A stretch of 64,000 nt of DNA, from contig NZ_BJXV01000014.1 of the NCBI RefSeq assembly GCF_007991175.1, positions 1 to 64,000 on the forward strand. The letters run 5' to 3'. The translations under genes were made by a program, and so were the position numbers. The DNA comes from Halovibrio variabilis. Lineage in GTDB: Bacteria > Pseudomonadota > Gammaproteobacteria > Pseudomonadales > Halomonadaceae. The notes beneath the pieces were generated by a model that saw only the letters and a list, made by a program, of their open reading frames with translations, had not been told where the DNA came from and made no database searches. This document shows positions 51,573 to 62,230 of this stretch, piece after piece. Positions within the stretch are counted from its first letter, which is position 1, and each line of letters opens with the position of its first letter.

Positions 51573-52238
51573 TTAGGGCGCCCAGTAAATCGCCAATGGA
51601 CAGGTTAAAAAAGCACGTATGGGCAGTTGACGCACATCGTCACCGTTCAAAGCTTTAGCCAGCACCGCGCGCTTATCGTCGCCGGTAATATGCAAAATAT
51701 GCCGCCGCGCTTGATGCAAGCGGTCCGCGGAAAAGGTGATTCGCGGCTGCGGCTGGCTGGGCGTTCGCACCGCCACCAGCAACTCCTCGGTGGCCAGGGC
51801 CAGGCCAAGCTCCAAGCTGTCGGGGAACAGCGAGGCCGTGTGGCCATCGCCGCCCATGCCCAGAATCACCACGCTGGCAGGCCAAGCCAGTGTTTCCGCG
51901 AGCTTAGCCACTTCATCAACCCCTTCTTCGGGGGTGGCCGCATCACACGTTAACGGTAGAAAATTGGCCTCTATGGCGTCGCCCTGAAGAAGATGCTCAC
52001 GCACCAATTTGGCGTTGCTATCGCTGCTATCCATGCCCACCCAGCGCTCGTCGGCAAGCGTTATATCAATGCGCTCCCACGGCAGTGGCTTAGCCGCCAG
52101 CGCTTCAAAAAAAGGCACCGGCGTTGAGCCGCCTGAGACCACTAACAAGGCGCGCTGTTGATGGCTCAAGTCGTCGTGAAGGGCTTGGAAAACCGCTTCG
52201 GCGAGCTGCTCGGCAAGCTGTTGGCGTGATTGGCTCAT
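51573..52238 (-). CDS. pgl: Pgl, 6-phosphogluconolactonase
   Basis: About 221 residues of the glucosamine-6-phosphate isomerase/6PGL fold: ALLVVSGGSTPVPFFEALAA, DITLADERWVGMDSSDSNAKLVREHLL, VVILGMGGDGHTASLFPDS and ITFSADRLHQARRHILHITG. ATG 52238 has GAGGA eight bases upstream and lies one base after the zwf stop. It hydrolyses the lactone made by Zwf. Confidence 0.94.
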   Translation of the reverse strand: MSQSRQQLAEQLAEAVFQALHDDLSHQQRALLVVSGGSTPVPFFEALAAKPLPWERIDITLADERWVGMDSSDSNAKLVREHLLQGDAIEANFLPLTCDAATPEEGVDEVAKLAETLAWPASVVILGMGGDGHTASLFPDSLELGLALATEELLVAVRTPSQPQPRITFSADRLHQARRHILHITGDDKRAVLAKALNGDDVRQLPIRAFLTCPLAIYWAP

Positions 52239-52239
52239 A

Positions 52240-53745
52240 TTAATAATCCTCGTACCAGCTACGACCATCCTGGGTAATCATGGCAATCGATGCGACAGGC
52301 CCCCAAGAACCAGCCGGGTAACGGCGCGGCGGTGTTTCGCGTTGTTTCCAACCCTCAATTAACTGGTCGCACCAACGCCAGGCGTGTTCAACTTCGTCAC
52401 GGCGAACAAACAGATACTGCTGACCTTTCATGACTTCGAGCAGCAGCCGCTCGTAGGCATCGGGAATCCGCGACTTGGGAAAGGCATTATTGAAATCCAG
52501 GTGCAAAGGGCCAGGCCGGAGGCGCATGCCTTTATCCAGGCCGCTATCTTTGGTCAACACTTGCAGGGCAATGCCCTCTTCCGGCTGTAGACGAATAATC
52601 AGTTTATTGGCGGCAATGTCGCGCTGGTCGGGATCAAAAATATAGTGCGGCTGCTGACGGAAGTGAATCACAATTTGCGAGAGCTTTTCCGGCATCCGCT
52701 TACCGGTGCGCAGGTAGAACGGCACCCCTGCCCAACGCCAGTTAGCCACTTCGGTTTTCATGGCCACAAAGGTTTCGGTTCGACTCTCGGTGTTGGCGCC
52801 CTCTTCTTCCAAATAGCCGGGGACAGACTGGCCGTCGCTATTGCCGGCAATATATTGGCCGCGCACCACATCACGCCCGAGCGCTTCGCCTACAAACGGC
52901 TTGAGTGCTTTAAGCACTTTGACCTTTTCATCGCGTATCGCATCGGCATCCAAATTGGAAGGCGGGTCCATGGCGATTAGGCACAGCAGCTGAAGCAAAT
53001 GGTTTTGCACCATATCGCGCAGTTGCCCCGCCTCATCGAAATACCCCCAGCGCCCTTCAATACCGACTTTTTCAGCGACGGTAATCTCCACATGGGAAAT
53101 GTGGTTTTGATTCCACTGGGTGCCAAATAGCGGGTTGGCAAAGCGCAGGGCAATCAAGTTTTGCACCGTTTCTTTGCCCAGGTAGTGATCGATGCGATAG
53201 ATGCGTGATTCAGGAAAAACGGCGCCGATGGCATCGTTGATCTCTATTGATGACGCCAGGTCAGATCCAATTGGCTTTTCCACGACCACGCGAGTTTCAT
53301 CGTCTAAGCTGCCGCTTGCTTCCAGGTTGCGGCAAATATCGCCATAAATAACGGCAGCAACCGACAAATACACCACCATCGGGCGCTCAGACCCTTCGCG
53401 CCATTGGCGTATTTTCTCAAACCCCTCGGCTTGCTTGAAGTCGAGTTTTAAGTAGTCAATACGGTTTAAAAACCGCGTAATGCTTTGTTTATCCTGCTCG
53501 TCTTTTTTTATCCGCTTTTGCAGCGCTTCGCTAACCAGTTGACGAAAAGACGCCGCATCGTGCTCCTGGCGAGCCAGCCCCATAATGCGCGTGCTATCAG
53601 GCATCAGGCCTTCGCGATCAAGATGGTACAAGGCCGGAAACAGTTTGCGCATGGCAAGATCACCCAGCGCGCCAAACAGCGCCAGATCGATAGCGTGATT
53701 AAGGCCACCCAGCGGTGCACCTTGGGAAGCATTGGACTGGCTCAT
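52240..53745 (-). CDS. zwf: Zwf, glucose-6-phosphate 1-dehydrogenase
   Basis: A 501-residue enzyme: [22 protein letters not shown] (NADP-binding start; GALGDLA, where many homologues have GASGDLA), [42 protein letters not shown] (the catalytic RIDHYLGKE signature) and [14 protein letters not shown]. It feeds the Entner-Doudoroff pathway through Pgl and Edd. Just upstream (53831) lies a HexR-like operator. Unlike in Pseudomonas, no hexR gene is beside it. Confidence 0.96.
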   Translation of the reverse strand: MSQSNASQGAPLGGLNHAIDLALFGALGDLAMRKLFPALYHLDREGLMPDSTRIMGLARQEHDAASFRQLVSEALQKRIKKDEQDKQSITRFLNRIDYLKLDFKQAEGFEKIRQWREGSERPMVVYLSVAAVIYGDICRNLEASGSLDDETRVVVEKPIGSDLASSIEINDAIGAVFPESRIYRIDHYLGKETVQNLIALRFANPLFGTQWNQNHISHVEITVAEKVGIEGRWGYFDEAGQLRDMVQNHLLQLLCLIAMDPPSNLDADAIRDEKVKVLKALKPFVGEALGRDVVRGQYIAGNSDGQSVPGYLEEEGANTESRTETFVAMKTEVANWRWAGVPFYLRTGKRMPEKLSQIVIHFRQQPHYIFDPDQRDIAANKLIIRLQPEEGIALQVLTKDSGLDKGMRLRPGPLHLDFNNAFPKSRIPDAYERLLLEVMKGQQYLFVRRDEVEHAWRWCDQLIEGWKQRETPPRRYPAGSWGPVASIAMITQDGRSWYEDY

Positions 53746-53830
53746 CGTTGCTCCTATTTATAATTAGACAACTAACGTAGTTAGATTACCTAAAACTTAC
53801 CTGAAAAAGGGCATTATACGCAATATTTCG

Positions 53831-53845
53831 TGTAATTTTACTACA
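53831..53845. promoter_or_regulatory. HexR-like operator before zwf
   Basis: TGTAATTTTACTACA fits TGTA-N7-TACA very well and lies 86 bases before the zwf start. Together with the sites before edd it predicts one HexR regulon covering both halves of the Entner-Doudoroff genes. Confidence 0.75.
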
Positions 53846-54053
53846 AAATACCGGCATCTGCGCTTAATTCGTCTTTTATACACCGATACAAGGTCAGGAT
53901 GGTGCAAAACACTGATGCAGTGAAGTAAGGCAGCTAAAAAGAGGGGCGATAAAAGAGTGACAACAATAACAGTGGCTATATACCGGCATTGTTAATATGG
54001 CTCGTTCAGGCATCTGCCATACGGCCGACACACTCAACCGTCCAAACGCACGC

Positions 54054-54081
54054 AAAAAAAAGCCCGCGACGGATCGCGGGC
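54054..54081 (-). terminator. Terminator of the LamB-like porin gene
   Basis: On the minus strand GCCCGCGA, loop TCCG, TCGCGGGC is followed by seven T residues. It lies about 50 bases past the porin stop. Confidence 0.92.
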
Positions 54082-54129
54082 AATGCGCATTGGAGAAGAA
54101 ACAGTGAACAGCTAATTAACTCGCATCGT

Positions 54130-55815
<1,686 letters not shown>

Positions 55816-55848
55816 TTATGGACTGTGCTTGTGGAAAGGTAGCCAAAA

Positions 55849-55862
55849 CTTAATCGATTAAG
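55849..55862. promoter_or_regulatory. LacI-type operator, middle
   Basis: A perfect CTTAATCGATTAAG palindrome with the central CG typical of LacI-family operators. Lies between the porin and binding-protein genes. Confidence 0.75.
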
Positions 55863-56001
55863 CCTCTTGTTACCAACAGCTAGTTGCTAATTAACGACTA
55901 ATGTCTAAGGAACGATTTTATTTAGTGAAAACTGAAGGTCTGTTGTTAGACAAAAGTCGCTATTGAACTTCCTCTGTCAAAGCGGCTAACTGAGCAGCAC
56001 G

Positions 56002-56019
56002 ATCTTAATCGATTAAGAT
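56002..56019. promoter_or_regulatory. LacI-type operator, transporter-side
   Basis: ATCTTAATCGATTAAGAT, a perfect 18-base palindrome containing the same 14-base core. It lies about 98 bases before the binding-protein start and probably covers its promoter. Confidence 0.78.
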
Positions 56020-56116
56020 AACGGTTAAGAGAGCGATTAAAAAACGCTTAGCTAGTTACTCAATGCTGATTTTGATGCAACACCATCCACAACAATAAAC
56101 GCCGAGGTACGCCGTT

Positions 56117-57394
56117 ATGAAAAAGACATTAATCACTACCGCCATCGCCGTGGCCAGCACGCTGAGCGCGACAAGCCAGGCTCAGGCTCAGGCTGAAGAG
56201 CTCACCATTTCCTGTGGCGCGGTAGGCGCAGAGCTAACGCTTTGCCAGGAGGGTGTTGCCGCCTGGGAGGAGAAAACCGGCCATAGCGTCGATGTGGTCT
56301 CAACGCCTAACTCCTCCACCGAGCGTCTTTCGCTCTATCAGCAAATCCTTTCGGCCAACGCCAGCGATATCGATGTAATGCAGATCGACGTGGTGTGGCC
56401 TGGCCTACTCGCCAATCACCTGCTTGACCTGCACGAAGTGATTGGCGATGACGCCGCTGCCGGGCACTTTGACACCATCGTTACCAACAACACTATCGAT
56501 GGCCGCTTAGTCGCCATGCCGTGGTTCACCGATGCGGGTGTGCTCTACTACCGCGAAGATCTATTAGACAAATATGACCATGCGGTGCCGACCACCTGGC
56601 AGGAACTCACCGAGATTGCCCGCGAGATTAAAGACGCCGAACGTGCCGAAGGCAACGATCGCATGCAGGGGTATGTCTTTCAGGGCCGTGCTTATGAGGG
56701 CTTGACCGTGAATGCCCTTGAGTGGGTGGCAAGCTTTGGCGGGGGCACGGTGGTGGAAGCCGATGGCGAAGTGAGCATTAACAACGAACACGCCGCAAAA
56801 GCGCTGGACTTAGCCGCTTCCTGGATTGGCGATATTTCGCCCAACGGTGTGCTTAATTACACCGAAGAGGAAGCCCGCGGTGTATTCCAAGGCGGCAACG
56901 CGGTATTTATGCGCAACTGGCCCTACGCCTGGTCGCTGGCCCAAAGCGAAGACAGTGACGTTCGCGGCAAAGTGGGGGTAACCCAACTGCCCGCGGGTGG
57001 TGAAAACGGCCAAAGTGCCGCTGGCCTGGGCGGCTGGAACCTGGCCGTATCGCGCTATAGCGAACACCCTGAGCTCGCCGCCGACCTCGTCGCCTTCCTG
57101 ACCGGTGAAGAAGAGCAAAAGCGTCGCGCCATTCAAGCCTCTTATAACCCCACTATCGACGCCCTCTACCAGGATGAAGAAGTGCTTGAGGCGGTGCCCT
57201 TCTTTGGCACCCTTTACGACACCTTTGTTAACGCTGTTGCACGCCCCTCCGCGCCTACCGGCGATGCCTATGGCCGAGTGAGCAACGCCTTTTTCAGCAA
57301 CGCTCATCAGGTATTGTCCGGCAGCAAAGATGGCGCCCAAGCGGTCGCCGACCTCGAAGACGAATTGGCTCGCCTGAAGCGTCGCAACTGGTAA
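56117..57394 (+). CDS. Alpha-glucoside/trehalose ABC transporter substrate-binding protein
   Basis: A 425-residue solute-binding protein with a signal peptide (LITTAIAVASTLSATSQAQAQA). It belongs to the ThuE/AglE-type extracellular binding family: VSTPNSSTERLSLYQQILSA, IDVMQIDVVWPGLLANHLLDL, WFTDAGVLYYREDLLDKY, YVFQGRAYEGLTVNALEWVAS and FMRNWPYAWSLAQ. It should capture an alpha-linked disaccharide (maltose, trehalose or sucrose) for the two permeases that follow. It is the first gene of the plus-strand operon and lies behind the operator cluster. Confidence 0.9.
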   Translation: MKKTLITTAIAVASTLSATSQAQAQAEELTISCGAVGAELTLCQEGVAAWEEKTGHSVDVVSTPNSSTERLSLYQQILSANASDIDVMQIDVVWPGLLANHLLDLHEVIGDDAAAGHFDTIVTNNTIDGRLVAMPWFTDAGVLYYREDLLDKYDHAVPTTWQELTEIAREIKDAERAEGNDRMQGYVFQGRAYEGLTVNALEWVASFGGGTVVEADGEVSINNEHAAKALDLAASWIGDISPNGVLNYTEEEARGVFQGGNAVFMRNWPYAWSLAQSEDSDVRGKVGVTQLPAGGENGQSAAGLGGWNLAVSRYSEHPELAADLVAFLTGEEEQKRRAIQASYNPTIDALYQDEEVLEAVPFFGTLYDTFVNAVARPSAPTGDAYGRVSNAFFSNAHQVLSGSKDGAQAVADLEDELARLKRRNW

Positions 57395-57409
57395 CCCTGG
57401 AGCCCTTCC

Positions 57410-58393
57410 ATGTCGACCTCCATCAAGCATGATGACGCGCCCGCCGGGGCGCGTTCTTTCACAACCAAGCCGCGCCGGGGCACTAAGGTTCGCCGTCAGC
57501 GGGTTAAAGCCGCCTGGCTCTTTTTAGCCCCCATGCTGATTGCGTTAACCCTGGTCGCTGGCTGGCCACTGGTGCGCACCTTCTTTCTCAGCTTCACCGA
57601 TGCATCACTATCAGATTTAGGCGCTGCCAATCTGATTGGCTTCGAGAACTACCTCGTCTATGAAGATGGCCGCTGGTATGGGGTATTGGCCGACTCGGTG
57701 TGGTGGCAGTCGGTATGGAACACCGTCTACTTTTCGGTGGTGTCGGTATCGCTGGAAGTGGTTTTCGGGGTCATTGTGGCGCTGATTTTGAACGCCGAGT
57801 TTAAGGGCCGCGTGATTGTACGCGCTGCGGTGCTGATCCCCTGGGCAATCCCAACTATTGTTTCCGCGCAAATGTGGGCATGGATGCTCAACGACCAATT
57901 CGGCATCATCAATCACCTGCTGATGAGCGTGGGCATTATCGATGCCCCCATCGCCTGGACGGCGAACGCCACCTACTCCATGTGGGCGGTGATTATGGTC
58001 GATGTGTGGAAAACCATTCCCTTCGTGGCGCTGCTGGTGCTTGCTGCTCTGCAGATGCTGCCCAAGGATTGCTACGAGGCCGCCGAGGTAGACGGCATTC
58101 ACCCGCTGCGGGTGTTCTTCAAAGTTACCCTACCGCTGATTACCCCGGCGCTAATGGTCGCAGTGATCTTCCGCCTGTTGGATGCGCTGCGCGTCTTCGA
58201 TGTGATTTACGTACTCACCTCCAACTCCACCAGCACCATGTCGATGTCGGTCTATGCCCGCCAACAGCTGGTCGAGTTCCAGGATGTCGGTTACGGCAGC
58301 GCCGCTTCTACCCTGCTGTTCCTAATCATTGCCCTGGCTACCGTGGCTTACCTCTACGCTGGGCGTAAACAGATCCAATTGGGAGGTGACTAA
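57410..58393 (+). CDS. Sugar ABC transporter permease (ThuF/MalF-like)
   Basis: A 327-residue inner-membrane permease with six predicted helices and the EAA motif YEAAEVDGIHPLRVFFKVTLP. The N-terminus has a basic cytoplasmic stretch (KPRRGTKVRRQRVKAAW) then LFLAPMLIALTLVAGWPLVRT. It follows the binding protein by 15 bases and overlaps the next permease by one base. It should pair with the second permease and the ATPase at 60958. Confidence 0.92.
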   Translation: MSTSIKHDDAPAGARSFTTKPRRGTKVRRQRVKAAWLFLAPMLIALTLVAGWPLVRTFFLSFTDASLSDLGAANLIGFENYLVYEDGRWYGVLADSVWWQSVWNTVYFSVVSVSLEVVFGVIVALILNAEFKGRVIVRAAVLIPWAIPTIVSAQMWAWMLNDQFGIINHLLMSVGIIDAPIAWTANATYSMWAVIMVDVWKTIPFVALLVLAALQMLPKDCYEAAEVDGIHPLRVFFKVTLPLITPALMVAVIFRLLDALRVFDVIYVLTSNSTSTMSMSVYARQQLVEFQDVGYGSAASTLLFLIIALATVAYLYAGRKQIQLGGD

Positions 58394-59235
58394 TGAACAC
58401 TCGTCAGTTGGCCAAAATAGCCAAGCGCGTCGGGTTTTGGGCGCTGATTGTGCTGATCATGGTGTACGCCGTTTTCCCCTTCTACTACGCGGTAGTCACC
58501 TCGTTAAAACCGTCGAGCGACCTGTTCCGCGTCGAGCTTTGGCCTTCGAACTGGAACTTCGATAACTACATCAGCATTTTTAGCCAGACCAGCTTTCTGC
58601 GCGCTATTTTCAACTCCATCGTGGTGGCGTTTAGCGTGGTGTTTATCGCCCTGCTACTCGGCATTACCGCCTCTTACGCCCTGGGCCGGGTGCGCTTTCG
58701 GGGCCGCTCCACGGTGCTGCTGGTAATTCTTGGGGTGTCGATGTTTCCCCAGGTAGCGGTGCTTTCCGGGCTTTTTGAGGTGATTCGTGCGCTCAATCTC
58801 TATAACAACCCCGCTGGGCTGATTTTAAGCTACACCATCTTCACCCTGCCCTTCACCGTATGGGTATTGACCACCTTTATGAAGCAGTTGCCCATGGAGC
58901 TGGAAGAGGCCGCCATCATGGACGGTGCCACGCCCTGGATAACCATCACGAAAGTATTTCTGCCGCTCATGTGGCCCGCCATGGCGACCACCGGCCTGCT
59001 GGCATTTATCGCGGCTTGGAACGAGTTTCTGTTTGCCCTCACCTTCACGCTGACCGATGACCAGCGCACGGTACCCGTCGCTATTGCGCTGCTGTCAGGC
59101 GGCAGTGCCTACGAACTGCCCTGGGGGCCGATTATGGCCGCGTCTGTGGTGGTCACGGTGCCACTGGTCGTATTAGTGATTATCTTCCAGCGCCGCATTG
59201 TGTCAGGCCTTACTGCAGGCGCCGTTAAAGGATAA
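58393..59235 (+). CDS. Sugar ABC transporter permease (ThuG/MalG-like)
   Basis: A 280-residue permease of the MalG type: VYAVFPFYYAVVTSLKPSSDLF, ASYALGRVRFRGRSTVLLVI, PFTVWVLTTFMKQLPMELEEAAIMDGATPWITI (EAA motif) and LLAFIAAWNEFLFALTFTL. It completes the channel with the preceding product. One-base overlap with the first permease, and the alpha-glucosidase starts 11 bases later. Confidence 0.93.
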   Translation: MNTRQLAKIAKRVGFWALIVLIMVYAVFPFYYAVVTSLKPSSDLFRVELWPSNWNFDNYISIFSQTSFLRAIFNSIVVAFSVVFIALLLGITASYALGRVRFRGRSTVLLVILGVSMFPQVAVLSGLFEVIRALNLYNNPAGLILSYTIFTLPFTVWVLTTFMKQLPMELEEAAIMDGATPWITITKVFLPLMWPAMATTGLLAFIAAWNEFLFALTFTLTDDQRTVPVAIALLSGGSAYELPWGPIMAASVVVTVPLVVLVIIFQRRIVSGLTAGAVKG

Positions 59236-59246
59236 GGAATTTTTTT

Positions 59247-60884
59247 ATGTCAACGATGGACTCTACGATGCAAGACAACACACTCTGGTGGCGCGGTGGG
59301 GTTATCTACCAGATCTACCCGCGCAGCTTTATGGATAGCCGCGGCGACGGTATTGGCGATCTTAACGGCATTACCGAAAAACTCGATTACGTTGCCTCCC
59401 TCAATGTGGACGGCATCTGGCTATCACCGTTTTTCACCTCGCCAATGCTCGATTTTGGCTACGATATTAGCGATTATTGCGACGTCGACCCCATGTTCGG
59501 CACCCTTGAGGACTTTAAAACGCTACTGGCAAAAGCCCACTCGCTTGGCTTGAAGGTGATGATCGACCAGGTGATTAGTCACACCTCGGATCAACACGCC
59601 TGGTTTCAGGAAAGTCGTCAAAACCGCAGCAACCCTAAAGCCGACTGGTTTGTATGGGCCGACCCCAAACCGGACGGCACGCCACCCAACAACTGGCTGT
59701 CGATTTTCGGCGGCCCGGCGTGGACGTTTGATTCCCGTCGCCAGCAGTACTATATGCATAACTTCCTGACCAGCCAGCCGGACGTTAACTTCCATAATCC
59801 GGAAGCACGTCAGGCGCAGTTGGACAATATGCGTTTCTGGCTGGAGCTGGGCGTGGACGGTTTCCGCTTGGACACCGTCAACTTTTACTTCCACGATGCC
59901 GAGCTGCGCGACAATCCGCCGGTCCCCAAGGGCGAAGCTAAAACCCTGGGCGCACCGGATAGCAATCCCTACACTTGGCAGCGCCACGTCTACGACCTGA
60001 GCCGCCCCGAAAACCTCGACTTCTTGAAAGATCTACGGGCGCTGATGTACGAGTATCCCGGTACCACGACCGTGGGCGAAATTGGCGACGATAACCCGCT
60101 TGAGCGCATGGCCGAGTACACCGCCGGTGGCGACAAGCTGCATATGGCCTACACCTTCGACCTGCTCAACACACCCCACTCGGCGCGCTATATTCATGAA
60201 GTGCTGGAGCGTTTTCAGCGACTGGCGGGCGACGCCTGGCCCTGCTGGGCAACCTCCAATCATGATGTGGTGCGCAGTGCCACCCGCTGGGGAGCCGATG
60301 AGGATCCACGCGCTTATCCCAAGGTAATGCTGGCCATGCTCTGCTCGCTGCGCGGTAGCGTCTGCCTTTATCAAGGCGAAGAACTCGGTCTGCCGGAAGC
60401 CGACGTGCCGTTTGAACGCATTCAGGATCCTTACGGCAAAGTGCTCTGGCCGGAATTTAAAGGCCGCGACGGTTGCCGCACGCCAATACCCTGGAACGAC
60501 AGCGAACATGGCGGTTTTTCCAGCGTTGAACCTTGGCTACCCATGGAGGCCAGTCATCGGGATATGGCGGTTAGTCGCCAACAAGGTGATGCTAACTCAA
60601 CCTTGAATGCACTGCGCAACATGCTGGCCTTCCGCCGCCAGCACCCCGCACTGTTCGATGGTGACTTAACGCTGGTCGATGTAGGCGAAACGCTGCTCGG
60701 TTTTAGCCGACAAAAAGGTGATGAAACAGTGCTGTGCGTTTTCAATCTCACCAACGAGGCGCAGACGGTTAGCCTGCCATTAACGATTGAAAGCGATTTG
60801 CAGGGCCACGGCTTTAACACCCAACGTGACGGTAACAGCCTGACACTACCGGGCTATCAAGCGGCTTTTATGCGCGTCGCTTAA
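59247..60884 (+). CDS. Alpha-glucosidase, glycoside hydrolase family 13
   Basis: A 545-residue cytoplasmic enzyme: WWRGGVIYQIYPRSFMDSRGDGIGDL, DFGYDISDYCDVDPMFGTL, VMIDQVISHTSDQHAWF, GVDGFRLDTVNFYFHD (catalytic Asp), TTVGEIGDDNPLERM (catalytic Glu), CWATSNHDVVRSATRWG (catalytic-triad Asp) and YQGEELGLPEADVPFE. No signal peptide, so it cleaves imported maltose, sucrose or isomaltose-type sugars in the cytoplasm to glucose, which Glk can phosphorylate. It lies between the permeases and the ATPase. Confidence 0.94.
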   Translation: MSTMDSTMQDNTLWWRGGVIYQIYPRSFMDSRGDGIGDLNGITEKLDYVASLNVDGIWLSPFFTSPMLDFGYDISDYCDVDPMFGTLEDFKTLLAKAHSLGLKVMIDQVISHTSDQHAWFQESRQNRSNPKADWFVWADPKPDGTPPNNWLSIFGGPAWTFDSRRQQYYMHNFLTSQPDVNFHNPEARQAQLDNMRFWLELGVDGFRLDTVNFYFHDAELRDNPPVPKGEAKTLGAPDSNPYTWQRHVYDLSRPENLDFLKDLRALMYEYPGTTTVGEIGDDNPLERMAEYTAGGDKLHMAYTFDLLNTPHSARYIHEVLERFQRLAGDAWPCWATSNHDVVRSATRWGADEDPRAYPKVMLAMLCSLRGSVCLYQGEELGLPEADVPFERIQDPYGKVLWPEFKGRDGCRTPIPWNDSEHGGFSSVEPWLPMEASHRDMAVSRQQGDANSTLNALRNMLAFRRQHPALFDGDLTLVDVGETLLGFSRQKGDETVLCVFNLTNEAQTVSLPLTIESDLQGHGFNTQRDGNSLTLPGYQAAFMRVA

Positions 60885-60957
60885 TGGCAAAGCCCTCACC
60901 CACAACAACAAGCCGACCTAACGCGACTCAAGCGTTGAGGTCGGCAAGGAGTCACCC

Positions 60958-62064
60958 ATGGCAAGTGTTACGCTTAATAAGGTCAACAAGTTGTTTGGCC
61001 GCGATCATATTATTAATGATATTGACCTACACATTGGCGACGGCGAGTTTGTGGTCTTCGTCGGTCCCTCAGGCTGCGGCAAGTCAACGCTTTTACGCCT
61101 GATCGCCGGTTTGGAGTCGATCAGCGATGGCGATCTCTGCATAGACGAGACGGTCGTCAACGACCTACCGCCCCGGGAGCGCGGCGTCGGCATGGTGTTT
61201 CAGTCCTACGCGCTCTATCCGCATATGACCGTTTACGACAACATGGCGTTTGGCTTAAAGCTGGCTAAAGCGACCAAGGAAACAGTTCATGAGCGGGTAA
61301 TGGCTACCGCCAAGATCCTGCAGCTAGAAGAGCTACTCCACCGCAAACCCAAGGCTCTCTCTGGCGGGCAGCGCCAGCGGGTGGCCATGGGCCGAGCCAT
61401 GGCGCGTGAACCGCGCATTCTGCTATTTGACGAGCCGCTCTCCAACCTGGATGCCTCGCTGCGGGTACAAATGCGTAACGAGATCGCCCGGCTGCATAAC
61501 CGCCTGGGTTCAACCATGATTTACGTCACCCACGACCAGGTCGAAGCCATGACCCTGGCCGACAAAATTGTAGTACTCAATGGCGGCCACGTTGAGCAGG
61601 TGGGCAGCCCCCACGAGCTGTACCAGCGCCCCGCGACGAAATTCGTTGCCGGGTTTATCGGTTCCCCTACCATGAACTTCATGCCTGCTGAATTACTCGC
61701 TGGTGACGCTAACGGCTGCCGTGTGCGAGCTGCGGGAATTGGCGAACTCGCCCTGCCCCAGAACGCCCAGCAGCGGCAAAGCGGCGAAGCGTTGACCCTC
61801 GGCATTCGCCCAGAGCACCTATGCTTAGCTGCGCCCACCGATGACAACTGTTTCGATATCGTCAACGTCGAGTATTTAGGTAACGAGGTTTACGTCTACC
61901 TTGAGCCCAAACAGGGCGACACGCTGCTGATCCATCGCAGCGAAGCCCCCAGTCAGTGGCGGGAAGGCCAGCAGGTATCACTAGCAGCAGATTGGGAAAA
62001 AGTACACTTATTCGATGAGAACGGTGCAGCACTAATGCTATCTACTCAACAAGCAGCAGCTTAA
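60958..62064 (+). CDS. Sugar ABC transporter ATPase (UgpC/MsmK/ThuK-like)
   Basis: A 368-residue ATPase. It has FVGPSGCGKSTLLRLIAGLES (Walker A), VFQSYALYPHMTVYDNMAFG, LSGGQRQRVAMGRAMAREP (signature), ILLFDEPLSNLDASLR (Walker B) and IYVTHDQVEAMTLADKI, then a C-terminal TOBE-type regulatory domain (LGIRPEHLCL). AAGGAG precedes ATG 60958. It powers the alpha-glucoside transporter; ATPases of this type may serve several sugar transporters. Confidence 0.93.
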   Translation: MASVTLNKVNKLFGRDHIINDIDLHIGDGEFVVFVGPSGCGKSTLLRLIAGLESISDGDLCIDETVVNDLPPRERGVGMVFQSYALYPHMTVYDNMAFGLKLAKATKETVHERVMATAKILQLEELLHRKPKALSGGQRQRVAMGRAMAREPRILLFDEPLSNLDASLRVQMRNEIARLHNRLGSTMIYVTHDQVEAMTLADKIVVLNGGHVEQVGSPHELYQRPATKFVAGFIGSPTMNFMPAELLAGDANGCRVRAAGIGELALPQNAQQRQSGEALTLGIRPEHLCLAAPTDDNCFDIVNVEYLGNEVYVYLEPKQGDTLLIHRSEAPSQWREGQQVSLAADWEKVHLFDENGAALMLSTQQAAA

Positions 62065-62230
62065 GCACGAGAGACAACCAAGATACCCGCATTAACGACC
62101 CTCTGTGTGTGCCTAACCCCCCCTTTCGCTTATCATGGGGAGTGGCAACATTCAGCGGGTCGATTTTATTATCCGCACCTATTGAATAGCTAAATTTTCA
62201 ATTATTAAAAAAGCCTGTAAAGGAAGCACC

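Larger units (their letters stand above)
53746..54129. other. Promoter region of zwf and terminator of the porin gene
   Basis: No gene is supported in these 384 bases. The region holds the HexR-like site before zwf, a palindrome CACTGATGCAGTG near 53910 (the same 13 bases recur near 5599), and the porin terminator. The rest is AT-rich. Confidence 0.7.
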
